Assembly (NCBI GenBank): GCA_036620675.1
Contig: JAZHEE010000007.1
Length of the DNA stretch: 64,000 nucleotides
Reading direction: 5' to 3' (one strand)
From: Jejubacter sp036620675
GTDB lineage: Bacteria > Pseudomonadota > Gammaproteobacteria > Enterobacterales > Enterobacteriaceae
The notes beneath the pieces were generated by a model. That model was not told the DNA's origin. It searched no databases and worked only from the letters and a program-made list of their open reading frames with translations. Below are positions 45,118-54,421 of this stretch, piece by piece; the first letter of the stretch is position 1, and every line of letters begins with the position of its first letter. A program made the translations under genes and the position numbers.

Positions 45118-46608
45118 TTACAGCAGCCACTCTACCGGTAGCCAGCCCGTGATCCGAACCACCAGCCGCTTCCAGAAGTGGGTCTGAGGCTCCTTACGCC
45201 AGACCACGTCCCGATCTCCCTCCTGCTCCACCCAGTTTATCCGCCCGCGCCTGTCCAGACGTAGTTCCCAGGCGCTGTGGCGGCGGCTGCGGATAAAGCG
45301 TTCATGGCCCAGCTTCGCCAGGGTTTCGCTCTCAATCACAAATCCCATCTCGGTATTAAGCAACGCCGAGCGCGGATCAAAATTAAAGGAGCCGATAAAT
45401 ACCTTTTCACCATCCACGCTAAAGGTCTTCGCGTGCAGGCTGGAGCCGGAGTTCCCGGTCAGGCCACGGTCGTGGGGCGTCGTGCGCCCGGACTGCTGCT
45501 GGGGTTTGAGCTCATACAGCGCCACTCCATGGCGCAACAGTTTTTTGCGCCAGCGCGCATAGCCTGCGTGCACCATCGCCACATCGTTGGCCGCCAGCGA
45601 ATTGGTCAGAATGGCAATTTTAACCCCCTTACGCACCAGGGTCAGTAACTGCGCCACGCCGGAACGGGTGGGGACAAAATAGGGCGAAATAATATCAAAC
45701 TGTGATTTTGGCTCGCCCACCACACGCATTAAACGCACGCCAAGCAAACCGCGCAACCGCGCTTTGCCCTCGCCTTTGCGCGGATCGTCGCTGAGCAGCC
45801 GGGTTTTCGCCCACAGCATATTCAGCTCGCCGGATTCCAGCTGCGCCACAAACCGGCTGGTGCGCAGCCGCTCCAGATAGCGCTGGGCCATCGGATTCTC
45901 CAGCCAGTCGGGGGGCAGTTGCACCCGGCGCGAAATTTCACCTTCGCTCACCTCCAGCACCCGGGAAAGCGGCGCCACCGCCGCCGATTCCCAGTAGCGC
46001 TGGAAATCGGCGCACACATCAGCCACCACCGGCCCGGTCGCCATCACATCAAGATCGGTAAACAGCGGCTGATCGCCGGCGCCAAAATAGGCGTCACCGA
46101 TATTGCGCCCGCCAACAATGCTGACTTCGCCATCCACCGTAAAACTTTTGTTGTGCATCCGCCGGTTCAGGCGGGCAAAATCGGTGAGATAGCCCAGAAA
46201 ACGCAGCTTGCGAAACGAAAAGGGATTAAACAACCGGACGTCAATATTGGGATGGGCGTCCAGCAGCATCAGTATGCTGTCCATCCCAACAGTATTATTA
46301 TCATCCAGCAGAATACGTACCCGCACGCCGCGCTGGGCCGCCGCCAGCAGCGCTCCGAACAGCAGGCGCCCGGACATATCGTCTTCCCAGATATAGTACT
46401 GAACATCCAGGCTGCGCTCCGCCACTCCGGCCAGGGTGTAGCGTGCTGCAAAGGCGTCCAGGCTGTTATCCAGCGGATGGATACCACTCAGCCCTTCATG
46501 GCGGGCCGCCTCGGGCGCGACCGCTCGGCCAAGACGGGTGGCGTGATCGTCACTCGCTGGCGGTTTCTGCCAGCAGAGGTTGTTAAAGTCGGGGGTTTTC
46601 TTCGTCAT
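45118..46608 (-). CDS. clsC: Cardiolipin synthase C
   Basis: A 496-residue phospholipase-D-type enzyme; E. coli ClsC makes cardiolipin from phosphatidylglycerol and phosphatidylethanolamine. Two HKD motifs are present: RMHNKSFTVDG...GGRNIGD near residue 175-195 and SLHAKTFSVDGEKVFIGSFNFD near 405-425. The start MTKKTPDFNNLCW at 46608 is used; the frame stays open to 46794 only because it runs through the decayed ymdB. E. coli ClsC works with the macrodomain protein YmdB, which is broken here. Confidence 0.93.
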   Translation of the reverse strand: MTKKTPDFNNLCWQKPPASDDHATRLGRAVAPEAARHEGLSGIHPLDNSLDAFAARYTLAGVAERSLDVQYYIWEDDMSGRLLFGALLAAAQRGVRVRILLDDNNTVGMDSILMLLDAHPNIDVRLFNPFSFRKLRFLGYLTDFARLNRRMHNKSFTVDGEVSIVGGRNIGDAYFGAGDQPLFTDLDVMATGPVVADVCADFQRYWESAAVAPLSRVLEVSEGEISRRVQLPPDWLENPMAQRYLERLRTSRFVAQLESGELNMLWAKTRLLSDDPRKGEGKARLRGLLGVRLMRVVGEPKSQFDIISPYFVPTRSGVAQLLTLVRKGVKIAILTNSLAANDVAMVHAGYARWRKKLLRHGVALYELKPQQQSGRTTPHDRGLTGNSGSSLHAKTFSVDGEKVFIGSFNFDPRSALLNTEMGFVIESETLAKLGHERFIRSRRHSAWELRLDRRGRINWVEQEGDRDVVWRKEPQTHFWKRLVVRITGWLPVEWLL

Positions 46609-46633
46609 AGCAGACGGAGTATACCTTCTCAGG

Positions 46634-46862
46634 TTACGGATGTGTTGTGAGAAAACCACGAACGGCACGCTCTGCCACCTCTGCGAGCCGCTCCTTCGAA
46701 TAACCCACACGCCGGTGCTGATATTGGGGAAAGCCACGCTGCGCAACTCGTTGTCACCCACCCGTTGCAGGCTGTTGCGCCAGGCGCTGACCAACTACTC
46801 TGCCTCGCCTGCACGTTAACCTGCGTGATATCTCCCCGGATAATTTCAATTCGATGCTGTGT
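46634..46862 (-). pseudogene. ymdB: Remnant of ymdB (O-acetyl-ADP-ribose deacetylase)
   Basis: Three pieces of YmdB are readable in order but in different frames. RIEIIRGDITQVNVQA (46853 downward) corresponds to E. coli RIHVVQGDITKLAVDV; the codon at the start position is ACA instead of ATG. AWRNSLQRVGDNELRSVAFPNISTGV follows in another frame, matching AYLNSLRLVAANSYTSVAFPAISTGV. After a one-base loss, VGYSKERLAEVAERAVRGF matches VYGYPRAAAAEIAVKTV. The middle (about 110 residues with the ADP-ribose loop) is deleted. No functional macrodomain can be made. Confidence 0.85.
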
Positions 46863-46963
46863 TGCAAACGGCTTTATTTGCCACAGCGCCGGCCAGCAGG
46901 CGTATCACCCGGTGAAAACCTGAAAGGCCCCGCACCACATACATAGCGGCGCAGGGAGATAAA

Positions 46964-48193
46964 TTACGCCCAGCGGCGAAAAATAAGCGAAGTATTAATG
47001 CCGCCAAAGGCGAAATTATTGGACTGAATAAACTCCGTATCGATAGCGCGCCCTTCGTCCATGATGTAGTCAAGGTCGCCGCAGGCCTCGTCCGGCTCGC
47101 GCAAATTAACGGTCGGCGCAAACCAGCCGTCGCGCATCATTTCTATCGCCAGCCAGGCTTCCAGCGCGCCGCAGGCCCCCAGAGTATGCCCCAGATAACT
47201 TTTCATCGACGAAATGGGCGTCCCCCGGCCAAATATGGCCGCGGTGGCCTGACTTTCTGCGATATCGCCGCGATCGGTGGCGGTACCATGGGCGCTGATA
47301 TAGCCGATGGCCGAAGCAGGCAACCCGGCGCCGGCCAGGCTCTTCTCGATACAGACCTGCATGGTGCTGCTGCGTGGCTGGGTGATGTGCGAGGCGTCGC
47401 AGTTAGTATGGAATCCCACCAGTTCGGCGTAAATGGTCGCCCCCCTGGCCTGCGCGTGTTCCAGCTCCTCCAGCACCAGGGTTCCCGCCCCCTCGCCTAT
47501 CACCAGCCCATCGCGCCGCTTATCGAAGGGCGCCGGCGTGGCCTCGGGTTGTTCATTACGCTGGCTGGTGGCGAACAGGGTATCAAAGACCGCCGCTTCC
47601 GAAGGGCACAACTCCTCCGCGCCGCCAGCCACCATTACCGTCTGATAGCCGTGACGAATCGCCTCCCAGGCGTAGCCAATGGCCTGGCTGCCCGAAGTGC
47701 AGGCGCTGGAGCTGGGGATCACCCGCCCGCGCAGACCGAAAAACAGGCCGGTATTCACCGCCGTGGTGTGAGGCATCATCTGTACATAGGTAGTGCCGGT
47801 AATGTTGCCGGTATGCTTTTCGGTCAGCATGGTGGCGAATTCACTTACCGGCCCGGTACTTCCGGTAGAGGAGCCGTAAGCGATGCCGACCTCACCGCTG
47901 GTCAACAGCGGATCTTCCAGCAGACCTGCCTGTTCCAGCGCCAGTTCACTGGCCCGGGTCGCCAGCAGCGAAACTCGCCCCATAGCGCGAATGCGCTTGC
48001 GGGTGTAGTGTCCGGGCAGGACAAAATTTTCCACCGGCGCCGCCAGCAGGGTATTCAACCCCTGATATTCACGCCACTCGGGCATCATCCGCACCGCATT
48101 GCGCCCGCGCTTCAGGGCCGGGGCTATCTTCTGCCAGCTGTCGCCAAAGGCGGTTATCCCCGCCATACCGGTGACCACTACCCGCCGGGTCAT
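46964..48193 (-). CDS. apeR: Aryl polyene ketosynthase (ApeR-type FabF homologue)
   Basis: A 409-residue beta-ketoacyl-ACP synthase with a complete triad: SSACTSGSQAIGYA (Cys), SAHGTATDRGD (His) and KSYLGHTLGACGALEA (His). It is the last gene of the aryl polyene operon and starts inside the stop of the reductase gene (four-base overlap). In characterised clusters the two ketosynthases have complementary chain-length preferences. Symbols ape C-R are assigned from gene order and family, not from alignment. Confidence 0.85.
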   Translation of the reverse strand: MTRRVVVTGMAGITAFGDSWQKIAPALKRGRNAVRMMPEWREYQGLNTLLAAPVENFVLPGHYTRKRIRAMGRVSLLATRASELALEQAGLLEDPLLTSGEVGIAYGSSTGSTGPVSEFATMLTEKHTGNITGTTYVQMMPHTTAVNTGLFFGLRGRVIPSSSACTSGSQAIGYAWEAIRHGYQTVMVAGGAEELCPSEAAVFDTLFATSQRNEQPEATPAPFDKRRDGLVIGEGAGTLVLEELEHAQARGATIYAELVGFHTNCDASHITQPRSSTMQVCIEKSLAGAGLPASAIGYISAHGTATDRGDIAESQATAAIFGRGTPISSMKSYLGHTLGACGALEAWLAIEMMRDGWFAPTVNLREPDEACGDLDYIMDEGRAIDTEFIQSNNFAFGGINTSLIFRRWA

Positions 48194-48921
48194 AGCATGC
48201 CTCCGTTAATGGCGATGGTCTGGCGGGTCACATAACCCGCAATATCGGACATCAGGTAGCTGGCAAGCCCCGCCACCTCTTCGGCGCGCCCCATACGACG
48301 CAGCGGAATACTTTGCAGCGCCTGATTCATGGCCGCCGGTTCCATCTCTATCATGCCGGTATCGATTAACCCCGGAGCAATACAGTTCACGGTAATTTTC
48401 CGCTTCGCCAGCTCCACCGCCAGCGCCTTAGTGGCGCCGATGATCCCCGCTTTGGCGGCGCTGTAGTTCACCTGTCCGCGATTGCCCATCATGCCGGATA
48501 CCGAAGAGAGTGTGATAATGCGACCGCCGTCGCGCAGACCGATCATCGGCATCACGCAGGGGTGAATCACGTTATAGAAGCTGTCGAGATTGGTGTGGAT
48601 CACCTTGTCCCAGTCATCATCACCGAGCGCGGGGAATGCGCCATCGCGGGTAATGCCCGCATTGCTGACGATGCCCCAGTATGCGCCGTACTGTGCCATG
48701 TCCTGCTCCAGAGCCTGGCGGGCGGCGGCGCGATCCGCCACGTCAAAAGCGATCGGCCGCCCTTCTCCTCCCGCCTGCTCAATGGCCGCCAGAGTCTGAA
48801 GCGCGCCCTGCTCATCCCGGTGATAGTGCACCACCACCGTAAAGCCATCGGCCCCCAACTGACGAGCGATGGCGCTACCAATGCCTTTACTGGCGCCGGT
48901 GACCAGAACTGTACGTTTCAT
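48190..48921 (-). CDS. apeQ: Aryl polyene 3-oxoacyl-ACP reductase (FabG-like)
   Basis: A 243-residue SDR enzyme that should reduce the keto group after each elongation. TGASKGIGSAIARQL is at residues 7-21, NAGITRDGAF near 90, and the catalytic YSAAKAGIIGATK near 152-156. It overlaps both neighbours by four bases. It is distinct in sequence from the housekeeping FabG at 12072-12806. Confidence 0.88.
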   Translation of the reverse strand: MKRTVLVTGASKGIGSAIARQLGADGFTVVVHYHRDEQGALQTLAAIEQAGGEGRPIAFDVADRAAARQALEQDMAQYGAYWGIVSNAGITRDGAFPALGDDDWDKVIHTNLDSFYNVIHPCVMPMIGLRDGGRIITLSSVSGMMGNRGQVNYSAAKAGIIGATKALAVELAKRKITVNCIAPGLIDTGMIEMEPAAMNQALQSIPLRRMGRAEEVAGLASYLMSDIAGYVTRQTIAINGGML

Positions 48922-49376
48922 CCCTTTTTACCTGTAATCTGTTGTAGTTGTTCGTCGTCTGGCTGCCATGTATTGATTCTGCCGCTGGCAAGCGTCTGTG
49001 CCTGACAGCAGATACGACCTTCAAAGCTGCCCACTTTATCGTCGCGCATCAGCATCTGCACGTGGCAATCCAGCACCATACCAGGGGCGAAGCTTCCCGG
49101 CTCGCAAACCAGCTCGCGGCCCCCCAACAGCATACCGATGCGCTGATTATCCGGATCGTACCAGCCGTTCCATACTCCCACCGTCTGGGCCATCAGCTCA
49201 ATGGCGAACCAGCCGGGCAGCGCTCCTTCGGGCGTCAGAAATGGCGCCAGTACGCCATCGCGTGCGACCGTTACCCGGCAGTGCGCGCTCTGTTCAGAAA
49301 CCGCCACCACCTGATCCAGCAGACACATGGGCGCCTCGTGCGGCAGATAGCTTTCCGGCGCCTTAAAATGACGCAT
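48918..49376 (-). CDS. apeP: Aryl polyene hotdog dehydratase partner (ApeP-type)
   Basis: A 152-residue hotdog-fold protein of the FabZ/FabA-like class. It keeps the family start LPHEAPMCLLDQVVAVSE and the helix motif AIELMAQTVG with the glutamate of the FabZ active site, but the GHFPG segment carrying the catalytic histidine is replaced by APFLTPEGALPGW. It probably works as a heterodimer with the other hotdog protein of the cluster (56112-56465). Confidence 0.82.
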   Translation of the reverse strand: MRHFKAPESYLPHEAPMCLLDQVVAVSEQSAHCRVTVARDGVLAPFLTPEGALPGWFAIELMAQTVGVWNGWYDPDNQRIGMLLGGRELVCEPGSFAPGMVLDCHVQMLMRDDKVGSFEGRICCQAQTLASGRINTWQPDDEQLQQITGKKG

Positions 49377-50529
49377 TGTTCCTCCCGAGAATCAGACTGG
49401 TATTGTTGCCGCCAAAGGCGAACGCATTGGACAAAATCCAGGGCCGGGCCAGGGTTCCGGGAGCGCTCAGCAACCCGCAGGGAGGCAGGGCCTCATCCCG
49501 GGGATGGCGGCTGAAATCCTGGGGCGGCAGCGGTAGATCCCGGGTCAGAATCAGCCAGCACAGCGCCGCCTCCATCGCTCCGGCCGCCCCCAGAGTGTGG
49601 CCAATCAGATGCTTCAGCGAACTGGCTGGCACCCGCCCGCCAAACAGCCGGTTCACAACCCGGGCCTCAATATCATCATTAAGTCGGGTCGCGGTACCGT
49701 GCATATTGATATAACCGATATCATCCGGCGTTAAACCGGCCCCGGTCAGCGCCATCTGGATCGCCCGGCTGGCCCCTTCCCCTTCAGGATGCGGCGCCGA
49801 CATATGCCAGGCATCGGAGGATTCGCCCACGCCCTTCAGCAGTACCGGCCCTTCGCTGCGGGTCAGCAACAGCAGCGCCGCCCCTTCGCCAATAGTAATG
49901 CCGCAGCGATCCCGGCTGAACGGCGCGCAGCGCTCAAGGCTCAGGGACTCCAGGCTGCGAAAACCGTTGATCGGCATTCGGCTAAGAGTGTCTGCGCCCC
50001 CGACCAGCGCGGCGTCGACCAGACCGGCGTCAATCAGACGCTTACCGGTGATAATCGCCCGGGCGCTGGACGAACAGGCGGTAGAGAGCGTCAGCGCCGG
50101 ACCATCCAGTTGCAGAACCTCGCTGACGAAACGGGACGGATCCCCTAACTCCTGCTGCTCATAACACCAGCCATCGACCCGACAGCCAGCGACCCGGGCG
50201 TCCCCCTCATCCAGCCCGGAAGTGCTGGTCCCCATCACCACTGCCACCCGGTCGCGGCCGTAACGTTGAATCGCCTCTTCAGTTTCAGGCATAAGCTGTT
50301 CCAGCGCCGCCAGCAGCAGCTGGTTATTGCGGCTGGCGTGCCGTGCAAGCTGCCGGGGAACCGGCGGCAGAGCCCCCATTACTCTGGCTACAGCGCAGTT
50401 ATTCGTCAGTAACCAGCCGCTGGCGTTATCCGTCATTCCCGGCGCCGCTCCCGCCGCCAGGTTCGTCGCAATAGTGGAGAGATCGTTACCCAGGGCGTTA
50501 AGCATCGCCACTGCGCGGATCGCGGTCAT
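49363..50529 (-). CDS. apeO: Aryl polyene ketosynthase (ApeO-type)
   Basis: A 388-residue ketosynthase. Active-site text: LSTACSSSARAI (Cys), NMHGTATRLNDD (His) and KHLIGHTLGAAGAMEA (His). In characterised clusters this enzyme pairs with the truncated chain-length factor encoded first in the operon. It overlaps apeN by four bases and apeP by fourteen. Confidence 0.85.
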   Translation of the reverse strand: MTAIRAVAMLNALGNDLSTIATNLAAGAAPGMTDNASGWLLTNNCAVARVMGALPPVPRQLARHASRNNQLLLAALEQLMPETEEAIQRYGRDRVAVVMGTSTSGLDEGDARVAGCRVDGWCYEQQELGDPSRFVSEVLQLDGPALTLSTACSSSARAIITGKRLIDAGLVDAALVGGADTLSRMPINGFRSLESLSLERCAPFSRDRCGITIGEGAALLLLTRSEGPVLLKGVGESSDAWHMSAPHPEGEGASRAIQMALTGAGLTPDDIGYINMHGTATRLNDDIEARVVNRLFGGRVPASSLKHLIGHTLGAAGAMEAALCWLILTRDLPLPPQDFSRHPRDEALPPCGLLSAPGTLARPWILSNAFAFGGNNTSLILGRNNASF

Positions 50530-51107
50530 GATTTGCCCTCCAGCGATTCAATGGTCAGACGGTAGTCAAAGGCGTGGTTTTCAATAAGCGTCGGCGCCCG
50601 CCGATCGCCCCGTGGCTGATAGCGGATAGTCTCCACCAGCAGGCCATTGGCGTCGCGCAGTTCACGACGATCCGCCTTATCGGTTAGCGTCCAGCCTGCG
50701 GGGAGCTGCGGCTGCCAGCGGGCCGTCGGCCAGTAGCTCAGCATAATATCGGCCAGCACCTGACCGGCGGGCGGCAGTTCAGGCAGCGCCATCACCTGTT
50801 CTGTTTTGATTCCCTGCACGTCGTAGTTAAGGCTGAACAGCCGCACGCCCAACGGTGAAAGCCCGACCAGACGGAGTCGCTGCCCGTCGGCTTCCAGCAT
50901 CACTACCAACTGATGGGTTTGTCCCTGTGCCTGCGCCGTTAGCAGTTGCCGGGCGCTGAATGGCGCAATCTGCGTCGGCGCCGGTAATGTCACCTCTACA
51001 CCGGACTTTAACCAGGCCTGAGGTCGTTCCTGATGATTATCATGGCCGCTACAGCCGTTCAGCGCCAGGCTCATTGCCAGCAAGGCACCGCCGATTATTC
51101 CCCGCAT
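50526..51107 (-). CDS. apeN: DUF3261 lipoprotein of the aryl polyene cluster
   Basis: A 193-residue lipoprotein. The start MRGIIGGALLAMSLALNGC gives a proper signal and lipobox (Cys19) and lies within the last codons of the exporter gene; the longer frame is only overlap. DUF3261 proteins occur in aryl polyene clusters and probably act at the outer membrane in pigment transport or attachment; the mechanism is unknown. Confidence 0.82.
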   Translation of the reverse strand: MRGIIGGALLAMSLALNGCSGHDNHQERPQAWLKSGVEVTLPAPTQIAPFSARQLLTAQAQGQTHQLVVMLEADGQRLRLVGLSPLGVRLFSLNYDVQGIKTEQVMALPELPPAGQVLADIMLSYWPTARWQPQLPAGWTLTDKADRRELRDANGLLVETIRYQPRGDRRAPTLIENHAFDYRLTIESLEGKS

Positions 51108-53422
51108 TCGCGTCTCTCCTCCCGGGCTGACAGCACCAACGGCGCTGTCAGCCATGCGATAAATATGCCGCTGGCCAGTACGGTGCCAAAACCGCTGATA
51201 GCGCCAGTCTGGCTAAAGACCAGCATTCCCAGGGTCAACAGCGTGGTGGCCAGCGCCACGCTCACCGCCAGTAGCGACGTGAGCGGCGTCCCTCTGGGGT
51301 TACTGAAAAACAGCGTGTAGTTAATGCCGATACCCAGCACCAGCGTCAGGGCCAGCAGGGAGAACAAATTCAGCGGCTGGCCGCTGATTCCCAGGGTTGC
51401 CAGTCCGCCGAGCAGCGCCAGTAGCGAAGGCGCCACGCTTTGCAGGCCGCGCCGCAGCCCCAGCCGCGCCACGTAGCTCACGGCGATAGCCAGCAGCGCC
51501 AGGGCCAGTAGCCCGCTCAGTAATCCGCGCCAGAAGCCGAACAGTCCGTCAAACTCCGCTTTGCGATCCACCCAGACTACGCCGTTGCTTTCCTGTGCCA
51601 GCCGGCCCAGCGCCGCGCTTCGGGTCACGCCATCCACCGGCACCAGAATACCGCTGCGCCCGTCAGGCAGAGAAAGCCATAACAGCCGCCAGCCGCTGCT
51701 GTTGACGCTTTTCAGCCACTGCTGCGCAGTCAGCGTTCGTTCTTCGGGAACCGCCACCTTAATATCCACCCCGGCCGCCGCCAGTCGCTGTTCTACCAGA
51801 GGCGCAGCGCGCCTGAGCAGCGCCATATCGGCCTTCTGGCGCGCCAGCGACGATAGCGGTAACTGGCGCCACCCTGTCAGCCAGCCTTTCTGACGGGCCT
51901 GTTCAAGATGCGGCGTCAGCGCTTCCAGGCGTTCCAGCGCCTGCTGCGGGTGGTCGCCCCACACCATAAACCAGCGCTGATCCAGACGCTGACCGGTCAA
52001 CTGAGCGATGGCGCGATCCTGGGCCACCAGATCCGGCGGCATGGCCTGCAGGCGCGAAATATCATCATCCACCCGCAGTTGCCACAGACCGATGACGCTG
52101 AAGAGAGCCACCGCCAGTGGCAACCCCAGGCGCATCCCGGGGCGGCGCCAGGCCGTCAGCCACCAGACCAGCGCTCCACGCAGCGGCACCGGCCGCACCG
52201 GCAGGCCTTTCGCCAGTTGCGGATACCAGCAAATCACCGTCAGGCATGACGCGCTCAGTCCGACAGCGGCAAACAGCGCCATCTGGCGAATTCCGGGGAA
52301 CGGCGCCATCATCATGACGCACCAGGCCAACAGAGTGGTGCCCAGCGCCAGCAGCAGCGCTGCGCGCACTTTCGCCAGACTGGCCAGCGCCGAATCTTTC
52401 GCGCCGTGTACCATCCGCTCGGTCAGATAATAGAGGGTGTAATCGGCGGAAACGCCGATGATGCCCATGCTCATCACCAGGGTCATCAGATGCAATTCGC
52501 CGTACCACAGCAGCGTGACCGTTATCCCCGCCAGCGCCCCGATAGCCACCGACAGCAGACACAGCAGCAGCGGTCTGGGCGAACGGAAAACCGCAAACAC
52601 CAGCAGCAGTACGCCACACAGCGTACCGACGCCCAGGGTGGACATTTCATGATGGGCCTGGCGGCTGGCGTAGTCGCTATAAAACAGGGCGCCGCGCGAC
52701 AGCAACTGCGCCTGAGGCCAGCGCTGATGCAGCTGTTGTGCAAGCGTCGCCAGCCGGTCAACGGCAGCGTTTGAAGATCGCATACTGAAGGCGTCCCCCT
52801 TCAGTTCGCCGTGAATCAGATACCAGCGCCGCCCCTGACCATCCACAGACGTCAGCCAACCGTTGTGCAGGCGTAACGACCCGGCCCCCTGCTGCTGCGC
52901 CAGTTGGGCGCCACGTACCAGCATCAAAGGGTCGCCACGCAGTTCGGTGCCGCTCACCCCGGAAAACGCCGAATAGAGCTGACCCAGAACCCAGTTGGCC
53001 TGGGCTTCGCCCCCCTGCCCCAGCCTGGCGCGGGTTTCCGGGTCGATCAACGCGGCGCGATACTGCCATGCGAAGCGCCCCCAGGCCTTCTGCTGCGCTT
53101 CGCTCATCGGCCCCTGAACCGACTTCAACCAGGGTTCTTTGACAAGCATCGCCAGCCACGCGCGCGCCGCCGCGTCATCCTGCCCTTTCGGCAGTGCCAC
53201 CAGCCACATCAACTGGCCGTCCAGACGTTGCATAAACCCGTGGCGCAACGGCGCGGGAACCGCGTTACCGCCAGGACCGGGCAGCAGCGCCAGAACGCTG
53301 CTGTTAAGCCGGGCGCCAGGCAGTTTCACGACCAGAATCGCCAGCATCAGCGCCACGACGGCCAGCCACACCCAGCCGGCCCATCGCTGCCGCTCAGAAG
53401 TCAAAACGCTGCCGTTCAGCAT
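51095..53422 (-). CDS. apeM: MMPL/RND-type exporter of the aryl polyene cluster
   Basis: A 775-residue membrane protein with about twelve helices in two halves: one helix (about 12-33), a large periplasmic loop to about 245, five helices (about 250-420), a second loop, and five more near the end. SMGIIGVSADYTLYYLTERM and GIGINYTLFF are typical of MMPL exporters. It probably moves the acylated pigment across or out of the inner membrane toward the LolA-like carrier. The start overlaps apeL by 29 bases. Confidence 0.85.
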   Translation of the reverse strand: MLNGSVLTSERQRWAGWVWLAVVALMLAILVVKLPGARLNSSVLALLPGPGGNAVPAPLRHGFMQRLDGQLMWLVALPKGQDDAAARAWLAMLVKEPWLKSVQGPMSEAQQKAWGRFAWQYRAALIDPETRARLGQGGEAQANWVLGQLYSAFSGVSGTELRGDPLMLVRGAQLAQQQGAGSLRLHNGWLTSVDGQGRRWYLIHGELKGDAFSMRSSNAAVDRLATLAQQLHQRWPQAQLLSRGALFYSDYASRQAHHEMSTLGVGTLCGVLLLVFAVFRSPRPLLLCLLSVAIGALAGITVTLLWYGELHLMTLVMSMGIIGVSADYTLYYLTERMVHGAKDSALASLAKVRAALLLALGTTLLAWCVMMMAPFPGIRQMALFAAVGLSASCLTVICWYPQLAKGLPVRPVPLRGALVWWLTAWRRPGMRLGLPLAVALFSVIGLWQLRVDDDISRLQAMPPDLVAQDRAIAQLTGQRLDQRWFMVWGDHPQQALERLEALTPHLEQARQKGWLTGWRQLPLSSLARQKADMALLRRAAPLVEQRLAAAGVDIKVAVPEERTLTAQQWLKSVNSSGWRLLWLSLPDGRSGILVPVDGVTRSAALGRLAQESNGVVWVDRKAEFDGLFGFWRGLLSGLLALALLAIAVSYVARLGLRRGLQSVAPSLLALLGGLATLGISGQPLNLFSLLALTLVLGIGINYTLFFSNPRGTPLTSLLAVSVALATTLLTLGMLVFSQTGAISGFGTVLASGIFIAWLTAPLVLSAREERRECGE

Positions 53423-54002
53423 CGGTCAGAGCCCGCGGTTCGACCCGGTGATCGCTGAAGGTAATTCCGGTGGTATCGCCCTGCTTATCGTCAAGAATGA
53501 TCTTTTGCAGGAAGCGATCGCCATCCAGCGTAATGCTGTTGAAGATTTTATCCAGCGGCGCCGCCTTCGGAATCAGCACCAGTCGCCAGGCTCCGTTGCC
53601 TTTATCGCTCAAACGGCTGGAGAAGTTTTCATCCAGGGTTTTGCGATCGGCCTCGAACAGCGCGCGCAGCAGATGGTTAAACTGGAACATCTGGGGGTTG
53701 CTGGCGGCGGTGATCACCTGAGGCGCCTGATTGCCCATGGCCTGCACCATATGGCTGTCATCCAGCACCAGGGTCATCGGGAACGGCCGCTGCTGATGCC
53801 ACCACAGCCCTTTGTCGCGGGCGATAAGCAGTTCGCCGCTGGACCACAGCGGCTGCCCCATATCTTTAATCTGGCGCTGCTGTTCAAATTTGGCCCGCAC
53901 TACCGGCTGCTGCGCAAAGCGCTGATGCAGCTCATCCAGGGTAATCGCCTGCGTAGCAGCTGAACAGAGCAGCAGCGCCAGCATCGTAATCATTTTTCTC
54001 AT
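53394..54002 (-). CDS. apeL: LolA-like periplasmic carrier of the aryl polyene cluster
   Basis: A 202-residue secreted protein with signal MRKMITMLALLLCSAATQA and the LolA-type start ITLDELHQRFAQQPVVRAKFEQQRQ. Housekeeping LolA carries lipoproteins across the periplasm; this paralogue probably carries the lipid-linked pigment between exporter and outer membrane. Four-base overlap with the thioesterase gene. Confidence 0.84.
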   Translation of the reverse strand: MRKMITMLALLLCSAATQAITLDELHQRFAQQPVVRAKFEQQRQIKDMGQPLWSSGELLIARDKGLWWHQQRPFPMTLVLDDSHMVQAMGNQAPQVITAASNPQMFQFNHLLRALFEADRKTLDENFSSRLSDKGNGAWRLVLIPKAAPLDKIFNSITLDGDRFLQKIILDDKQGDTTGITFSDHRVEPRALTDAERQRFDF

Positions 54003-54421
54003 GCCGTTATCCCCATCCGCGCCAACAGCACCGGCGGGCTGACAAAGCTCATTTCGCCGCTGGCGGCGTCAACCGCCACCTGAATGGTATAGCCGCTGGT
54101 GGTCGTCTTTCCGTTGGCGATATCGATAATCTCATAGCCGATGCGCAGCCGGTTCTCATACTCCTCAATCCGGGCGCGCACGGCTACCTCCTGTTCGAAA
54201 GTGAGCGGGCTTCGATATTTCACCCGGGTATCCACGACCGGCCACACCCAACCGGAAGCCTTCATTTCACGGTAGCCGTAGTTCACCTGATTCAGCAGCG
54301 CCTCGCGCGCCACCTCAAAATAGCGAAAGTAGTTGCCGTGCCAGACCACCCCCATGGGATCAACATCGTGAAACGGGACTTTGATCTGCACTTCACAGCG
54401 AAAACGGGGGTCCGTCAACAT
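53999..54421 (-). CDS. apeK: 4HBT-type acyl thioesterase of the aryl polyene cluster
   Basis: A 140-residue hotdog thioesterase with the canonical 4-hydroxybenzoyl-CoA thioesterase motif FHDVDPMGVVWHGNYFRYFE at residues 18-37 containing the catalytic aspartate. It may release or edit acyl chains from the carrier protein. Confidence 0.87.
   Translation of the reverse strand: MLTDPRFRCEVQIKVPFHDVDPMGVVWHGNYFRYFEVAREALLNQVNYGYREMKASGWVWPVVDTRVKYRSPLTFEQEVAVRARIEEYENRLRIGYEIIDIANGKTTTSGYTIQVAVDAASGEMSFVSPPVLLARMGITA

Noticed and set aside
46609..46794. Extended N-terminus of clsC in the open frame to 46794
   Set aside because: The extra residues translate the ymdB remnant (SVAFPNISTGV) in frame by chance after deletion; clsC homologues start near MTKKTPDFNN or later.
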